A stretch of DNA of 64,000 nt from DTHT01 sp037444625 (GCA_037444625.1 JBBIMA010000004.1:1-64000); one strand, 5' to 3'. Positions 25,624 through 35,583 are shown, counted from the first letter of the stretch. The notes: generated by a model from the letters alone, not told the origin. A program made the numbers and translations.

Positions 25624-27105
25624 ATGCGCCTGATGAACCGTCGCTGCGCGTTGAAAACTTTGGCCGCCGCCGCCGGCTTCCCTTACCTGGCGAAGTCGCA
25701 GGCGCGCCGACCTAACTTCCTGTTCGTGATGACCGACGACCAGCGCTGGGACGCCATGAGCTGCGCGGGCAATCGCATCCTACGCACGCCCAACATGGAC
25801 CGGCTGGCCGAGGAGGGGGTGCGCTTCACGGAAGCCTTCGTGACCAACGCCCTGTGCTCGCCCAGCCGGGGCTCGATCCTCACCGGCCTGTACTCACACG
25901 CCCACGGCGTCACGACCAACAGCGGGCCGAGCCACTACTTCCGGCCGGGCGTGGTGACTTTCCCCATGCTGCTCCAGAAGGCCGGCTATTACACGGCGGT
26001 GGTGGGCAAGTGGCACATCGCCACGCTGCCGGAGGGACTGGGCTTCGACCACTGGTGCATCCTGCCCGGGCAGGGAGTCTACGAAGATCCGGTGATGATC
26101 GCCCGCGGGGTGCGGGTGCGCTTCCGCGGCCATGTCGAGGACGTCATCGGCGACCAGGCCCTGGAGGTGCTGCGCAGCCGGCCCAAGGAAAAGCCCTTCT
26201 GCCTGCTCTACCAGTTCAAGGCGCCGCACCGGGCCTGGATCCCCGCCGAGCGCTTCCGCAAGATGTACGAGGACATCACCATTCCGGAGCCGCCCACCTT
26301 CCAGGCGGATTTGAGCGACCGGCCCGAGTGCATCCGCTCGACCGACATGCAGATCGCGGACATGCCGGACTTCCGCGAGCGAGGGGTGCCGGCGCACCTG
26401 CCGCGCGCGGAGCGCAAGCGGCTGAACTACCAGGTCTTCCTGAAGAACTACTACCGCACGCTGCTGGGCGTGGATGAGAACCTGGGCCGCGTTCTGGATT
26501 TCCTCGACAAACAAGGCCTGACCGAAAACACCTTCGTCATCTACACGGGCGACAACGGCTTTTTCCTGGGCGAGTACGGGCTGTTCGACAAGCGCCTGAT
26601 GTGGGAGCCCTCGATCCGGGTCCCCATGCTGGTGCGCTACCCGGCGGCCGTGAAGGCGGGCAGGGTGGATCGCAACCACATGGTGCTCAACAACGACGTG
26701 GCCCACACGATTCTCGACTACGCCGGGATCCCGCGCCCCAAGGCGATGGAGCACCACGGCCTGAGCTGGCGCCCGATCCTGGAGGAGCGCCCGACGGCCT
26801 GGCGCGATTCCTGGTTCTACGAGTACTTCGAGTATCCCGGGCCCCACTGCGCGCCCAAGATGCGCGGCCTGCGCACCAGCCGCTGGAAACTCATCTACTA
26901 CCTCCAGCAGCCGCAGGCCTGGGAGATGTTCGACCTGGAAAACGACCCGCAGGAACGGCGCAACCTTTATCATGATCCGGCACACCGGGCCCAGGCCGAA
27001 CAACTGCGCCGGGAGCTGGAACGCTGGCGGGACCTGCTGGGAGACGACCGCTCGGAAGACGGCACGCGGCAGCCGGCCTGCGAAGAGCGCATGGCCAAGA
27101 GCTGA
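25624..27105 (+). CDS. Sulfatase, Tat- or Sec-exported, formylglycine type
   Basis: A 493-residue type I sulfatase. It hydrolyses sulfate esters, usually on glycans, with a formylglycine made from Cys78 in the motif CSPSRGSILTG. Metal ligands are visible in TDDQ near the N-terminus and in the TGDNGFFLGEYG segment; the GKWH motif also matches. The N-terminus MNRRCALKTLAAAAG is a Tat-like or Sec signal. The ATG at 25624 has AGGA 6 nt upstream; the alternative ATG at 25636 would follow a TATAAT at 25620-25625 almost directly. The SUMF1-like protein at 20948 lacks one FGE cysteine, so its activator is probably encoded elsewhere. Confidence 0.88.
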   Translation: MRLMNRRCALKTLAAAAGFPYLAKSQARRPNFLFVMTDDQRWDAMSCAGNRILRTPNMDRLAEEGVRFTEAFVTNALCSPSRGSILTGLYSHAHGVTTNSGPSHYFRPGVVTFPMLLQKAGYYTAVVGKWHIATLPEGLGFDHWCILPGQGVYEDPVMIARGVRVRFRGHVEDVIGDQALEVLRSRPKEKPFCLLYQFKAPHRAWIPAERFRKMYEDITIPEPPTFQADLSDRPECIRSTDMQIADMPDFRERGVPAHLPRAERKRLNYQVFLKNYYRTLLGVDENLGRVLDFLDKQGLTENTFVIYTGDNGFFLGEYGLFDKRLMWEPSIRVPMLVRYPAAVKAGRVDRNHMVLNNDVAHTILDYAGIPRPKAMEHHGLSWRPILEERPTAWRDSWFYEYFEYPGPHCAPKMRGLRTSRWKLIYYLQQPQAWEMFDLENDPQERRNLYHDPAHRAQAEQLRRELERWRDLLGDDRSEDGTRQPACEERMAKS

Positions 27106-27132
27106 GGGCGGGAGGACCTCCTCGTCCCCGAC

Positions 27133-28194
27133 ATGGCGCGCGAATACTATCTGCGCCTGGCGGCTCAGGGGCTGCGCTTCCCCATCGGGGCCGACCTGGT
27201 GCTGGCCGAACAACCGGATCGCGAAGCGGTCCTCCAGGACGGAGACCGCCTGGGCGAAGTGATCGCCGCCGCCGCCCGGCGCTACGGCACGCCCCTGGCC
27301 GTGCCGCTGATGGACCTGCGGTTGGAAAAGGCCGACTTGCTCGGCTTGCTGGGCGTGCCGGCCCACGACGCCGACGGGTTCCACTTCGAACAACCGCCGG
27401 GCGAGGAGGCGGCGGCCCGGCTGGAGGCGGCCTTCGACGCGCCGTTTGCGCCGCGCCATCGTGCGCACATCGAGGCGGTGCGCTACATCGCCCGGCGGAC
27501 CGAGTTGTGGCCGGTGGGCATGACGATCGGTCCCTTCTCGCTGGCCACCAAGCTGGCGGCGGATCCGATCACGCCCATCGCGCTGGCGGGCATGGGAGTG
27601 ACGGGGGAAGAGGACGAAGGCGTGCGCCTGATCGAGCGCTGCCTGGCCCTGGCCGAGCGGGCGGTGGCGCGCTCGACGGCGGCGCAAATCCGGGCCGGCG
27701 CCCGGGCCATGCTGGTGTGCGAGCCGGCCGCCAACGCCGTCTACCTCTCGCCCAAACAGATCGCCGCCGGGTCGGACATCTTCGAGCGCTTCGTCCTCGG
27801 GCCCAATCTGCGCCTGAAGCAACGGCTGGAGGAGGCGGGGGTGGATCTGATCTTCCACGACTGCGGGCAGACCACCGCCGAGATGGTGCGGGAGTTCGGC
27901 CGGCGGCTGCATCCGGCGATACTGAGCCTGGGCAGTTCGCAGAAGCTGTGGGAGGCGGCGGCGCTGGTTCCCAAAGACGTCGTGCTGTACGGCAATCTGC
28001 CCACCAAGAGCTTCTACTCGGATGCCGCCATGCCCCTGGAGCGGGTCGAGCAGCTCACCCGCGAGCTGCTGGAGAACATGCGCCAGGCCGCCCACCCGCA
28101 CATTCTGGGATCCGAGTGCGATGTGCTCGAAGTGCCGGAGGCGGCCGAACGGATCCGGCGCAAGATCCGGGCCATGCTGGAGTGCGGGCGCTGA
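27133..28194 (+). CDS. Uroporphyrinogen decarboxylase-fold methyltransferase
   Basis: The 353-residue protein belongs to the URO-D/MtaA superfamily. The FHDCGQT motif provides the His-x-Cys zinc ligands found in cobamide-dependent methyltransferases rather than in HemE, and it lacks the HemE N-terminal signature. Such proteins methylate thiols or transfer methyl groups from corrinoid proteins; no corrinoid protein lies next to it. It starts 27 bp after the sulfatase stop and may be in the same transcript. The substrate is unknown. Confidence 0.7.
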   Translation: MAREYYLRLAAQGLRFPIGADLVLAEQPDREAVLQDGDRLGEVIAAAARRYGTPLAVPLMDLRLEKADLLGLLGVPAHDADGFHFEQPPGEEAAARLEAAFDAPFAPRHRAHIEAVRYIARRTELWPVGMTIGPFSLATKLAADPITPIALAGMGVTGEEDEGVRLIERCLALAERAVARSTAAQIRAGARAMLVCEPAANAVYLSPKQIAAGSDIFERFVLGPNLRLKQRLEEAGVDLIFHDCGQTTAEMVREFGRRLHPAILSLGSSQKLWEAAALVPKDVVLYGNLPTKSFYSDAAMPLERVEQLTRELLENMRQAAHPHILGSECDVLEVPEAAERIRRKIRAMLECGR

Positions 28195-28251
28195 GGGCGG
28201 TCTATCGGCGGCGCGGCGGGCGGCCGATATGCACTGTGAGGAGAACCGACC

Positions 28252-28653
28252 GTGTTGGAGTTCAAGCCCGAATACAGCGTGGGGGTGGCGCGCATTGACG
28301 CGCAACATCGCAAACTCTTCCAGTGGGTGAACGACCTGGAGCAGGCCATGCGGCAGGGCCGGGGCCGGGATGTGCTGGACAAGGTGCTGGCCGGGCTGGC
28401 CGCCTATACCCGGGAGCATTTCACGGCCGAAGAGGAACTGATGCTGAAGGCCGGCTATCCGGAGCTGGCGCAGCACAAGGCGGTGCACGACGGTTTCGTC
28501 CGGCGGCTGGCGGAGCTCGAGCAGCGCCATCAGGCAGGGGAAGTGGGGGTGAGCGTGGAGCTGGTCTCCTCGCTGGGGGATTGGATCCGCAATCACGTGC
28601 TGGGCATGGACAAGAAGTACGCGCCCCACATGGCGGCCCGCAAAGTGGCCTGA
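28252..28653 (+). CDS. Bacteriohemerythrin
   Basis: A 133-residue hemerythrin-like protein that binds O2 at a di-iron site. Ligand motifs are visible in order: DAQHRKLF, HFTAEEELM, HKAVHDGF and NHVLGMDKKY, each on one helix of the four-helix bundle. The start is GTG 28252. It may store or sense oxygen in an organism living at low oxygen. Confidence 0.88.
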   Translation: MLEFKPEYSVGVARIDAQHRKLFQWVNDLEQAMRQGRGRDVLDKVLAGLAAYTREHFTAEEELMLKAGYPELAQHKAVHDGFVRRLAELEQRHQAGEVGVSVELVSSLGDWIRNHVLGMDKKYAPHMAARKVA

Positions 28654-28711
28654 AGGGAGCGCCTAAGGCGGGCGGGGCCTTCGGCCGATTCAAGGTTGGG
28701 AGCGGGCGGCG

Positions 28712-28978
28712 CTAGCCGGAGCGCGAGATCTTGTGGGCGCGCCAGAACGAGGACAGGCCGAAGCCGGCCATGACCAGGACGAAGATGGCCGAAAGCAGGA
28801 CCTCGAAGACGCTGCGCAGGTCGCCGTCGAAATCGCGCAGGGCGCGCAGCAGGCGAGGAGCGGCCAGCAAGGCCAGCACCAGGAACAGGAAGCCGATGAC
28901 CTGATTCCAGAGGATGCGTGCAGGGCGGGCCACCGCGGGCAGCACGTAATGGAGGAACTGGCGGAGGCGAGCCAACAT
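28712..28978 (-). CDS. Small membrane protein, two predicted helices
   Basis: An 88-residue protein with two hydrophobic stretches (about residues 27-44 and 57-76) separated by a charged loop (PRLLRALRDFDGDLR), and basic ends. No family was recognised. The frame is free of stops and its hydrophobicity pattern looks like a real membrane protein rather than chance in GC-rich DNA. Confidence 0.55.
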   Translation of the reverse strand: MLARLRQFLHYVLPAVARPARILWNQVIGFLFLVLALLAAPRLLRALRDFDGDLRSVFEVLLSAIFVLVMAGFGLSSFWRAHKISRSG

Positions 28979-29275
28979 GGGAGCCGGCCGTAGCTACATG
29001 GTAGCAAAGCCGGAGGGAAGCGAACATGCTAAGCTATGAGAGGTCCTGTCTAGTACCCGGCGGCTCGGCAGGGTGGTACAAACAGGGCTTGTGCGGCGGG
29101 CTGCCGTCAACTACAATCAAGGCGGGGGTGAACGAGCGCGGGAGACCTCGCAAAGATTGAAACGAGGTGCCCGAGCGGCACATCCACTACATGGGGCTGG
29201 TCCCCGGGCAGTCCCGCGAGCGGATCGAAAGGCCCGCCCCGCGCGGTCTGGAGGCCGCCCGGAGGGAGGGGGCGC
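28979..29275 (+). other. Intergenic stretch with one promoter and a ~150-nt leader
   Basis: Apart from the promoter at 29089-29117, this 297-bp stretch has a short dyad (GCTAC/GTAGC) near 28994-29006 just upstream of the minus-strand membrane gene. A GTG-initiated frame starting at 29167 overlaps the next gene and was rejected. Nothing else was recognised. Confidence 0.4.
29089..29117 (+). promoter_or_regulatory. Sigma-70 promoter for the small gene at 29276
   Basis: TTGTGC (29089-29094) and TACAAT (29112-29117) with a 17-bp spacer, a near-ideal arrangement. It leaves a leader of about 150 nt. Confidence 0.55.
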
Positions 29276-29587
29276 ATGGACGAACGACTGAAAGCGCTGA
29301 TGCAGGAACTCGGCAACGCGATCAACGAGACGCTGTCGGAGTCCGAACAGATCGCGGCGGCTATCGGAGAGATTCGCCGAGCCGGCTATGATGTCTTCCT
29401 GATCCTGGAAGCCACCATCGGTTTCAACCGCCGCGAGCCCAGCCACGAGGAGGCGACACCCGCCCGATCCGAGCCGTCCAGCGAGCGCCGCCGAGCGCGG
29501 GACTCCGAACCGCGAGCCAAGATCAAGTGGACCTCGCAAGACCAGAAATTCCTGCGCGCCTTGAAAATCGCGATTGACGAAGACTAG
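29276..29587 (+). CDS. Small hypothetical protein
   Basis: A 103-residue protein. The first half is an amphipathic alpha-helical segment (ERLKALMQELGNAINETL, then IAAAIGEIRRAGYDVFLILEA); the middle is a polar low-complexity stretch rich in Glu, Arg and Ser; the end is a short basic/acidic motif (KWTSQDQKFLRALKI). It has no signal or membrane helix. A very strong Shine-Dalgarno sequence (GGAGGGAGG) lies upstream of the ATG, and a good promoter is present, so it is probably a real gene. Family not recognised. Confidence 0.6.
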   Translation: MDERLKALMQELGNAINETLSESEQIAAAIGEIRRAGYDVFLILEATIGFNRREPSHEEATPARSEPSSERRRARDSEPRAKIKWTSQDQKFLRALKIAIDED

Positions 29588-29599
29588 GCGCGCCGCGCC

Positions 29600-30630
29600 T
29601 CAGCTCGCCAGGAGCTGCCGGTAAACCTCCCAGGTTTTGGCCACTGCATCCTCCCAGCGGAAGGCGACCGCACGCCGGCGTCCGCGCCGGATGAAGTCGG
29701 CGCGCAGGTCCGGATCAGCCGCCAGCCGACGCAAGGCGTCCGCCAGAGCATCCACATCCTGCGGATCTACCAGCCAGGCGGCCTCCCCACAAACTTCCGG
29801 CAGCGCCGAGACGTTGGAGGCGACGACCGGCACGCCCCAGGCCATCGCTTCCAGCACCGGCATTCCGAACCCCTCATCCAGGGAGGGAAAGGCAAAGATA
29901 CGGGCCCGGGCGTACCAGCGGTCGCGCTCGGCGGCCGGCAGGTATCCCGGCACGAGGATGTCCCGGCGGCGCGGACTGTCCTCGACGGCCCGCAGGATCT
30001 GCCCCGCGCCGTAGCCGGCCGAGCCGATCAGCACCAGGCGCCAGCCCGGCTCCATGCGCTCGAAAGCCTCGACCAGCCGGCGCAGGTTCTTGCGCGCCTG
30101 CAAGGCGCCCACGTGCAGCACGACGTTGTCGCGGGACTCCTCGCCGGGCGGCGCCGGCGGCAGCACGACGCCGTGGTGGATGACGTGCAGCCGGGCGCGC
30201 TCGACCCCGAGCAGTTGCGCTACCTGATCGGCCGTGAAGCGGGAGACCGTGATGATGCGGTCCGAGCGCTCGGCCGCCTCCTGGGCCTGGCGGCGGAAGC
30301 GGGCCCGGAACTCGGGTGTCGAGTACTCGCCGCTGATGACGAACAGATCGTGGAAGGTGGTCACCGCGCGCGGCAGGCGGGCGCGGGGCAGCCGCTGGTT
30401 CAGGCCGTGGAATAACCGAGCGGGCGGCACGCGCCCTTCGGTCAGCAAGGCGCGGCGAGCGTTGGCCGGCAGTCGCTGAAGCCAGGCGCGCGCCCAGCGG
30501 TGCAGCCGATAGCAGAAGTAGAAGCGCGCCTCGGGATGCGCGGCCGCCAGGCCGAAAGCGATCCGGCGCGAGTAGACACCGACGCCGGTCAGGTTGGCGC
30601 CCAGGCTGTAGGTGGCGTCCAGCGCGATCG

Positions 30631-30634
<4 letters not shown>
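29600..30634 (-). CDS. Glycosyltransferase family 4 (GT-B)
   Basis: The 344-residue enzyme has the GT-B retaining fold: an N-terminal domain with a glycine-rich loop (LGANLTGVGVYSRRI) and a C-terminal nucleotide-sugar domain with LHVGALQARKNLRRLVEAF and the EX7E motif in SLDEGFGMPVLEAMAWGVPVVAS. It probably adds a sugar to a cell-surface polysaccharide or lipid. Its start overlaps the stop region of the sigma-54 regulator gene upstream (4 bp), so the two may be translationally coupled. Confidence 0.85.
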
Positions 30635-31614
<980 letters not shown>

Positions 31615-31625
31615 GCCGACTCCAA

Positions 31626-32288
31626 TTATAAGTGGTCGCCCGGCGGGGCATCCACTCTCACCACGAAGGCCTCCCCCAACTCGGCGCGCAGCTTCTCGGC
31701 CAGGGCGGCGGCCGCCTCCGGGCTGGGCTCGCGGCCCACCAGCACGCGCCACAGGGGCGGATCGCCCTCGCGCCGCACCAGGCGCACCTCGCGGTAGCGA
31801 CGCTGGAGCACGCGGCGCTGCCGCTCGGCATTGGCCTGCTCGCGAAACGCACCGATCTGCACGGCGAAGAAGCCTCCCTCCTCGACCCCGGGCGGCAACC
31901 CGACCAGCACCAGGCGCACGCGCGCCACGCCCGGTCCGAGCAGGCCGATGCGGCGCGCCGCGGCGCGGGACAGATCAATGATCCTTCCCCGGACGAAAGG
32001 GCCGCGGTCGTTGATGCGCACCTCGACGCGCCGTCCGTTCTCCAGGTTCTCCACCAGCACGTGAGCGCCGAAGGGCAGCGTGCGGTGGGCGGCGGTCAGC
32101 TCCTCCATGTCGTAGATCTCGCCGCTTGAAGCGGGCCGGCCGTGGTAGGGATAGCCGTACCAACTGGCCAGACCGACTTCACTGTAGCCGAGGGCGGGCG
32201 GCCGAGCGGCCGGCAGGCGCTTGCGGCGGGCGCAGCCGCCCAGAGCGAGCGCCGCGAGGATCGCGCACAGCAGCGTGCGGCGGCTCAT
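31626..32288 (-). CDS. rlpA: RlpA-like septal ring lytic transglycosylase, lipoprotein
   Basis: RlpA cleaves peptide-free septal peptidoglycan. The 220-residue product has a lipobox (LALGGC), a double-psi beta-barrel (GLASWYGYPYHGRPASSGEIYDM, LPFGAHVLVENL, VRINDRGPFVRGRIIDLSRAAA) and a C-terminal SPOR domain (FFAVQIGAFREQANAERQ) that targets denuded glycan at the septum. The ATG at 32288 was taken because it begins the lipoprotein signal; upstream in-frame residues look random. Confidence 0.88.
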   Translation of the reverse strand: MSRRTLLCAILAALALGGCARRKRLPAARPPALGYSEVGLASWYGYPYHGRPASSGEIYDMEELTAAHRTLPFGAHVLVENLENGRRVEVRINDRGPFVRGRIIDLSRAAARRIGLLGPGVARVRLVLVGLPPGVEEGGFFAVQIGAFREQANAERQRRVLQRRYREVRLVRREGDPPLWRVLVGREPSPEAAAALAEKLRAELGEAFVVRVDAPPGDHL

Positions 32289-32430
32289 CAGCCCGATGCT
32301 ATCCCGCGCGAGGGCGCTCGGGCAAGCGGGCGGAGGGTGCGCGGGGCGCGGGAGGACCCGCCTCCGGAGCGAAACAAAACTGCTCGCGGACGTTTTTCCC
32401 GCCCGGCCGCCCCCCGTCCTGCATTTTTCT

Positions 32431-32506
32431 CTTGACATTCCGCGCAAAGCGGCTTATATCTGAATCAAACCGCGATCTTTTGGATCGCGCGAAACCGAAT
32501 GTCAAG
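32431..32506 (+). promoter_or_regulatory. Promoter and 10-bp dyad of the lysine-peptide gene
   Basis: A perfect -35 TTGACA (32432-32437) with TATATC (32455-32460) at 17 bp. The decamer CTTGACATTC at 32431-32440 is repeated as its exact reverse complement at 32497-32506, centred on the expected transcription start and ending at the Shine-Dalgarno site. Inside the leader is a perfect 7-bp hairpin, CGCGATC/GATCGCG, at 32471-32489. Confidence 0.65.
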
Positions 32507-32519
32507 GGAGAATCGAACG

Positions 32520-32579
32520 ATGAAGAACGCAACCAAGAAGAAGGCTGCCAAGAAAGCTGCTCCGAAGAAGAAGAAGTAG
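32520..32579 (+). CDS. 19-residue lysine/alanine-rich peptide gene
   Basis: ATG 32520 to TAG 32577-32579 encodes a 19-residue peptide with 10 lysines and 5 alanines, ending in four lysines, and no acidic residue. AGGGAG lies 9 nt upstream of the ATG. The gene has its own near-consensus promoter and is closed by an intrinsic terminator 42 bp after the stop, so it is a self-contained monocistronic unit. The composition resembles the tail of histone H1-like or tiny ribosome-associated proteins (for example bTHX). Nucleic-acid binding is inference; an sRNA with a chance frame is the main alternative. Confidence 0.6.
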   Translation: MKNATKKKAAKKAAPKKKK

Positions 32580-32620
32580 CGGCCTCACCTCAGGCAGGCA
32601 GTATCCAAGCAGGTTCGCTC

Positions 32621-32648
32621 AGGCCCCGATGGCTTCGGGGCCTTTTTC
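32621..32648 (+). terminator. Rho-independent terminator of the lysine-peptide gene
   Basis: Perfect 9-bp arms (32621-32629 and 32635-32643) with a 5-nt loop are followed by five T (32643-32647). The T-run touches the stop codon of the convergent methyltransferase gene. Confidence 0.85.
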
Positions 32649-33624
32649 ATTTCTGCTCCCCTCCCTCCTTCTGCTGGAGCAGGACCAGGAAGCTCTCCCC
32701 CGGTCCGAACAGCAGCGTCTTCAACTGGAGCCGACGGCGCAGGCTCTCGGCGGGACCGCCCTCCAGCACGCCGGCGAAGCCGTCGGCCTCGCCCAACTCC
32801 CACAGCAGGCGCCCCAGGCGCTCCAGGCGCAGGGTGCGCAAGCCGCAGCGCGCGCCGTGCTCGGCCAGCGCCTGGAAAGGGACGTGCGCCGTGATGTCCC
32901 GGCCGCCCGGTTCCGCCAGGACGTCCTCGAGCGCCTGATGGCGGCGGTAACTCATCAGCGTGCCTTGGGGGAAGCGCGCCGCCTCGCGCCGCGTGTAGCC
33001 GTAGTCAACGGCCAGCAGGAAGCCGCGGCGCAAGCTTCGGGCGATGCGCTCCGTCCAGCGCAGGGCCCGCAAGGGTATTTCGGCCAGCCTGCCCTCGGGC
33101 GCCGGCTCGCAGAAGCGTTGCAGGTACTCGGCCGCGGGGCCGCGGACGGGCTCGGCCTCCACCCAGACGAAGCGGCCCCGGCGGTGATCCACGCGCATCA
33201 TGCGCCAGCCGCCGGCGCGTCGCACCGCTTGATCCACCGGCAGCGCGTCGAAGAACTCGTGGGCGAAGACCACGCCGGTGAAAGCCTCGGGCAGGGCGCC
33301 CCGGCCGATCTCCACGGGCAGGTAGCGCCAGGGGGAGAAGGCTTGCGCCATCTCGCCGCGACCGGCGCCCAGTTCGACCAGGGTGAACTCGGCGGGCGAC
33401 CCCAGGCTCTCATAGAGAGAGCGCACCAGGCGGGCCATGAGCAGGCCGAAGACCGGCTGGAGCTGCTCGGCGGTGAAGTAGTCCCCGGCACGGCCGAAGG
33501 GGTCGCGGCCGCGGCGATAGTAGCCGTGCTCGGGGTGATAGAGGGCCAGTTCCATGAAGCGGCTGAAGCGGAGGGGGCCGCGGCGGCCGATGAGCGCGCG
33601 CAGGATTTCCTCCAGGGGCGTCAT
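32647..33624 (-). CDS. SAM-dependent methyltransferase, MidA/NDUFAF7 family
   Basis: The 325-residue protein matches the COG1565 family that contains mitochondrial NDUFAF7 (an arginine methyltransferase for complex I). Seen are FMELALYHPEHGYYRRG, GDYFTAEQLQPVFGLLMA, LVELGAGRGEMA (SAM loop), FAHEFFDALPVDQAV and LLAVDYGYTRRE. Bacterial members have an unknown substrate. It is divergent from the hypothetical gene at 33644, the starts being 19 bp apart. Confidence 0.8.
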   Translation of the reverse strand: MTPLEEILRALIGRRGPLRFSRFMELALYHPEHGYYRRGRDPFGRAGDYFTAEQLQPVFGLLMARLVRSLYESLGSPAEFTLVELGAGRGEMAQAFSPWRYLPVEIGRGALPEAFTGVVFAHEFFDALPVDQAVRRAGGWRMMRVDHRRGRFVWVEAEPVRGPAAEYLQRFCEPAPEGRLAEIPLRALRWTERIARSLRRGFLLAVDYGYTRREAARFPQGTLMSYRRHQALEDVLAEPGGRDITAHVPFQALAEHGARCGLRTLRLERLGRLLWELGEADGFAGVLEGGPAESLRRRLQLKTLLFGPGESFLVLLQQKEGGEQK

Positions 33625-33643
33625 CTACGCTACGATCATACCC

Positions 33644-34240
33644 GTGGCCCTGCCCGAGACGGTGCGCGTCAAACTCAGCCCGGAGAACGCCGGCTACGTC
33701 TCGCTGGCCCCGGTGGTGACGCGCGAGATGCCGCTGGGCGAACTGGTCGAGTTGATGCTGGGCGTGGCGGGCAAGAGCGCCGAGCGGATCGCGGAGTTGC
33801 TCCGGGGCGGCGCGCTGGTGCAAGGCGCGACGCGCTTCCGCTGGCAGGGATTCCCGGCCGAGCCGGCTGAGCTGGCCGGACTGCTGGCCGCATTCCCCGA
33901 CCCGGAGCCGTCCCGCCCCTTCTCGGCCGCGCGTTGCGTGCGCGCCGTGCTGAGCGGAGGCGGCCGGCGCCTGGAAATCTCGCGGGAGGCCGGGGAGCGC
34001 CGCCGATGGCTGAGGCGCACAAGCTTCTGGGAGGCGCTGCTGAGCCTGGCGGCCGAAGCCCCGGTGGAATACCGCGAGTACTCCTACCAGGAGCGGGCCG
34101 ATTGCTACCGGCTCCGACTGACGCCGGGGGCGGCCGAGCGCCTGCGCCGGCAGGCCGGGCTGCTGCGCTACAGCGCTCTCGAGCAGCGCCTGCGCGGGGC
34201 GCAGTTCGAACAGGTGGACTTCTACGTCAGGCGGGCCTGA
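33644..34240 (+). CDS. Conserved hypothetical protein
   Basis: The 198-residue product is not recognised. It contains the segments VRVKLSPENAGYVSLAPVVTREM, AGKSAERIAELLRGGAL and a C-terminal basic region ending VDFYVRRA; no signal peptide, membrane helix or metal motif is seen. The start GTG 33644 is chosen because the residues upstream are antisense to the methyltransferase gene; no Shine-Dalgarno site is visible. The divergent arrangement suggests a shared 19-bp promoter region. Confidence 0.55.
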   Translation: MALPETVRVKLSPENAGYVSLAPVVTREMPLGELVELMLGVAGKSAERIAELLRGGALVQGATRFRWQGFPAEPAELAGLLAAFPDPEPSRPFSAARCVRAVLSGGGRRLEISREAGERRRWLRRTSFWEALLSLAAEAPVEYREYSYQERADCYRLRLTPGAAERLRRQAGLLRYSALEQRLRGAQFEQVDFYVRRA

Positions 34241-34255
34241 GGCCGGGCGGTTGAT

Positions 34256-35557
34256 TCAGCTCCTGGCGCGGGAGCGCCTGAGGCGCGTCTTGATGACGAT
34301 CGGGGCGCCCTGGAAACCGAAGCGCTCGCGGATGCGGTTGACCAGATAACGCTGGCGCGAGAAATGCAGCGGGCCGGGGCGGTCCGTGAAGACCACGAAA
34401 GTGGGCGGACGGACGGAGGCCTGCGTGAGATACAGGATGCGCGGTTCGGTCTGAACCTTCAGGTCGGCCAGCAGGCGATTCAACTCCCCGGTGGAAATGC
34501 GCCGGGAGGCGGCGCGGTAGGCCTCGCGCACCAGTTCGAACAGGCGGGGCACGCCGGCGCCGGTGAGCGCCGAAACGAAAGCCACCGGCGCGTAGTCCAG
34601 GAATTTGAGTTCCTGCCGGAGGAGGCGCTCGAAGGCGGGCCGATCGCGTCCCCTTCTCAAGTCCCACTTGTTGACGCAGCAGATCAGTGCGCGGCCCTGC
34701 TGGTGGGCGTAACCGGCGATGGCGGCATCCAGGCCCACGACGCCCTCGGCGGCGTCCAGCACCAGCAGCGCGACGTCGGCCAGGCGGATGTGGCGGCGGG
34801 CCATCATGACGCTGAGCTTCTCGGCCATCAGGCGGGTCTTGCCCTTGCGGCGAATGCCCGCCGTGTCCACGAAGACGTAGGGGACGCCGTCGCGCACGAC
34901 GGTCTCATCCACCGCGTCGCGCGTGGTGCCCGGGGTGGGAGAAACGATGGCGCGCTCCTGGCCGACCAGGGCATTGAGCAGGGTGGACTTGCCTACGTTG
35001 GGCCGCCCGATGATGGCCACACGGATGGCGGAGGCGGGCGGCGGGGCCTCGTTGAGGGGGAAGTTCGCGGTGACGTGTTCAAGCAGCTCATCCAGGCCCA
35101 GGTGGTGCTCGGCCGAGACGGGGAAGACGTCGGGGATGCCCAGGCTGTGGAAGTCGTGAACCAGAGCCTCCCGGGCCGGGACGTCAATCTTGTTGACCGC
35201 CAGGGAGAGCGGCTTGCCCAGCCGACGCAGCAGTTGCGCCAGATCCCGATCGGCGGCGGTCAGCTCGCTCTGCCCGTCCACCAGGAAAATGATGTGGGCG
35301 GCGGACTCCAGAGCCACCCGGGCCTGCTTGAGGATCTGGGCGGGAAGATCGGCGGACTCGCTGGGCAGGAGGCCGCCGGTGTCCACCACCTGGAAGCGGC
35401 GCCCGGCATAGAGCGCCTCGGCGTGGAGGCGGTCCCGGGTGATGCCGGGCTCGTCGCCCACGATGGCGCGCCGGCGGCCGGTGATGGCGTTGAAGAGCGT
35501 GGACTTGCCGACGTTGGGTCTGCCCACGATCACCACCGAGGGCAGCGGCTGCTCCAT
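34256..35557 (-). CDS. der: Ribosome biogenesis GTPase Der
   Basis: Der (EngA) is an essential GTPase in 50S subunit assembly. The 433-residue protein carries two tandem GTPase domains, each with a GRPNVGKST P-loop (near residues 12 and 185), plus DTGGLLP and DTAGIRRKGK switch II regions and two NKxD motifs (NKID, NKWD), and a C-terminal KH-like domain. Full length. Confidence 0.95.
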   Translation of the reverse strand: MEQPLPSVVIVGRPNVGKSTLFNAITGRRRAIVGDEPGITRDRLHAEALYAGRRFQVVDTGGLLPSESADLPAQILKQARVALESAAHIIFLVDGQSELTAADRDLAQLLRRLGKPLSLAVNKIDVPAREALVHDFHSLGIPDVFPVSAEHHLGLDELLEHVTANFPLNEAPPPASAIRVAIIGRPNVGKSTLLNALVGQERAIVSPTPGTTRDAVDETVVRDGVPYVFVDTAGIRRKGKTRLMAEKLSVMMARRHIRLADVALLVLDAAEGVVGLDAAIAGYAHQQGRALICCVNKWDLRRGRDRPAFERLLRQELKFLDYAPVAFVSALTGAGVPRLFELVREAYRAASRRISTGELNRLLADLKVQTEPRILYLTQASVRPPTFVVFTDRPGPLHFSRQRYLVNRIRERFGFQGAPIVIKTRLRRSRARS

Positions 35558-35583
35558 AATTACACTGTACGAGAAGGATCCGG

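Noticed and set aside
25894..28629. Open frame of 911 codons on the minus strand
   Set aside because: It is antisense to the sulfatase, the URO-D-fold gene and the hemerythrin, all with clear motifs. High GC content makes such long shadow frames common.
29167..29391. GTG-initiated 74-codon frame before the small gene at 29276
   Set aside because: It overlaps the next gene, which has a much better Shine-Dalgarno site and a plausible protein; codon composition looks random.
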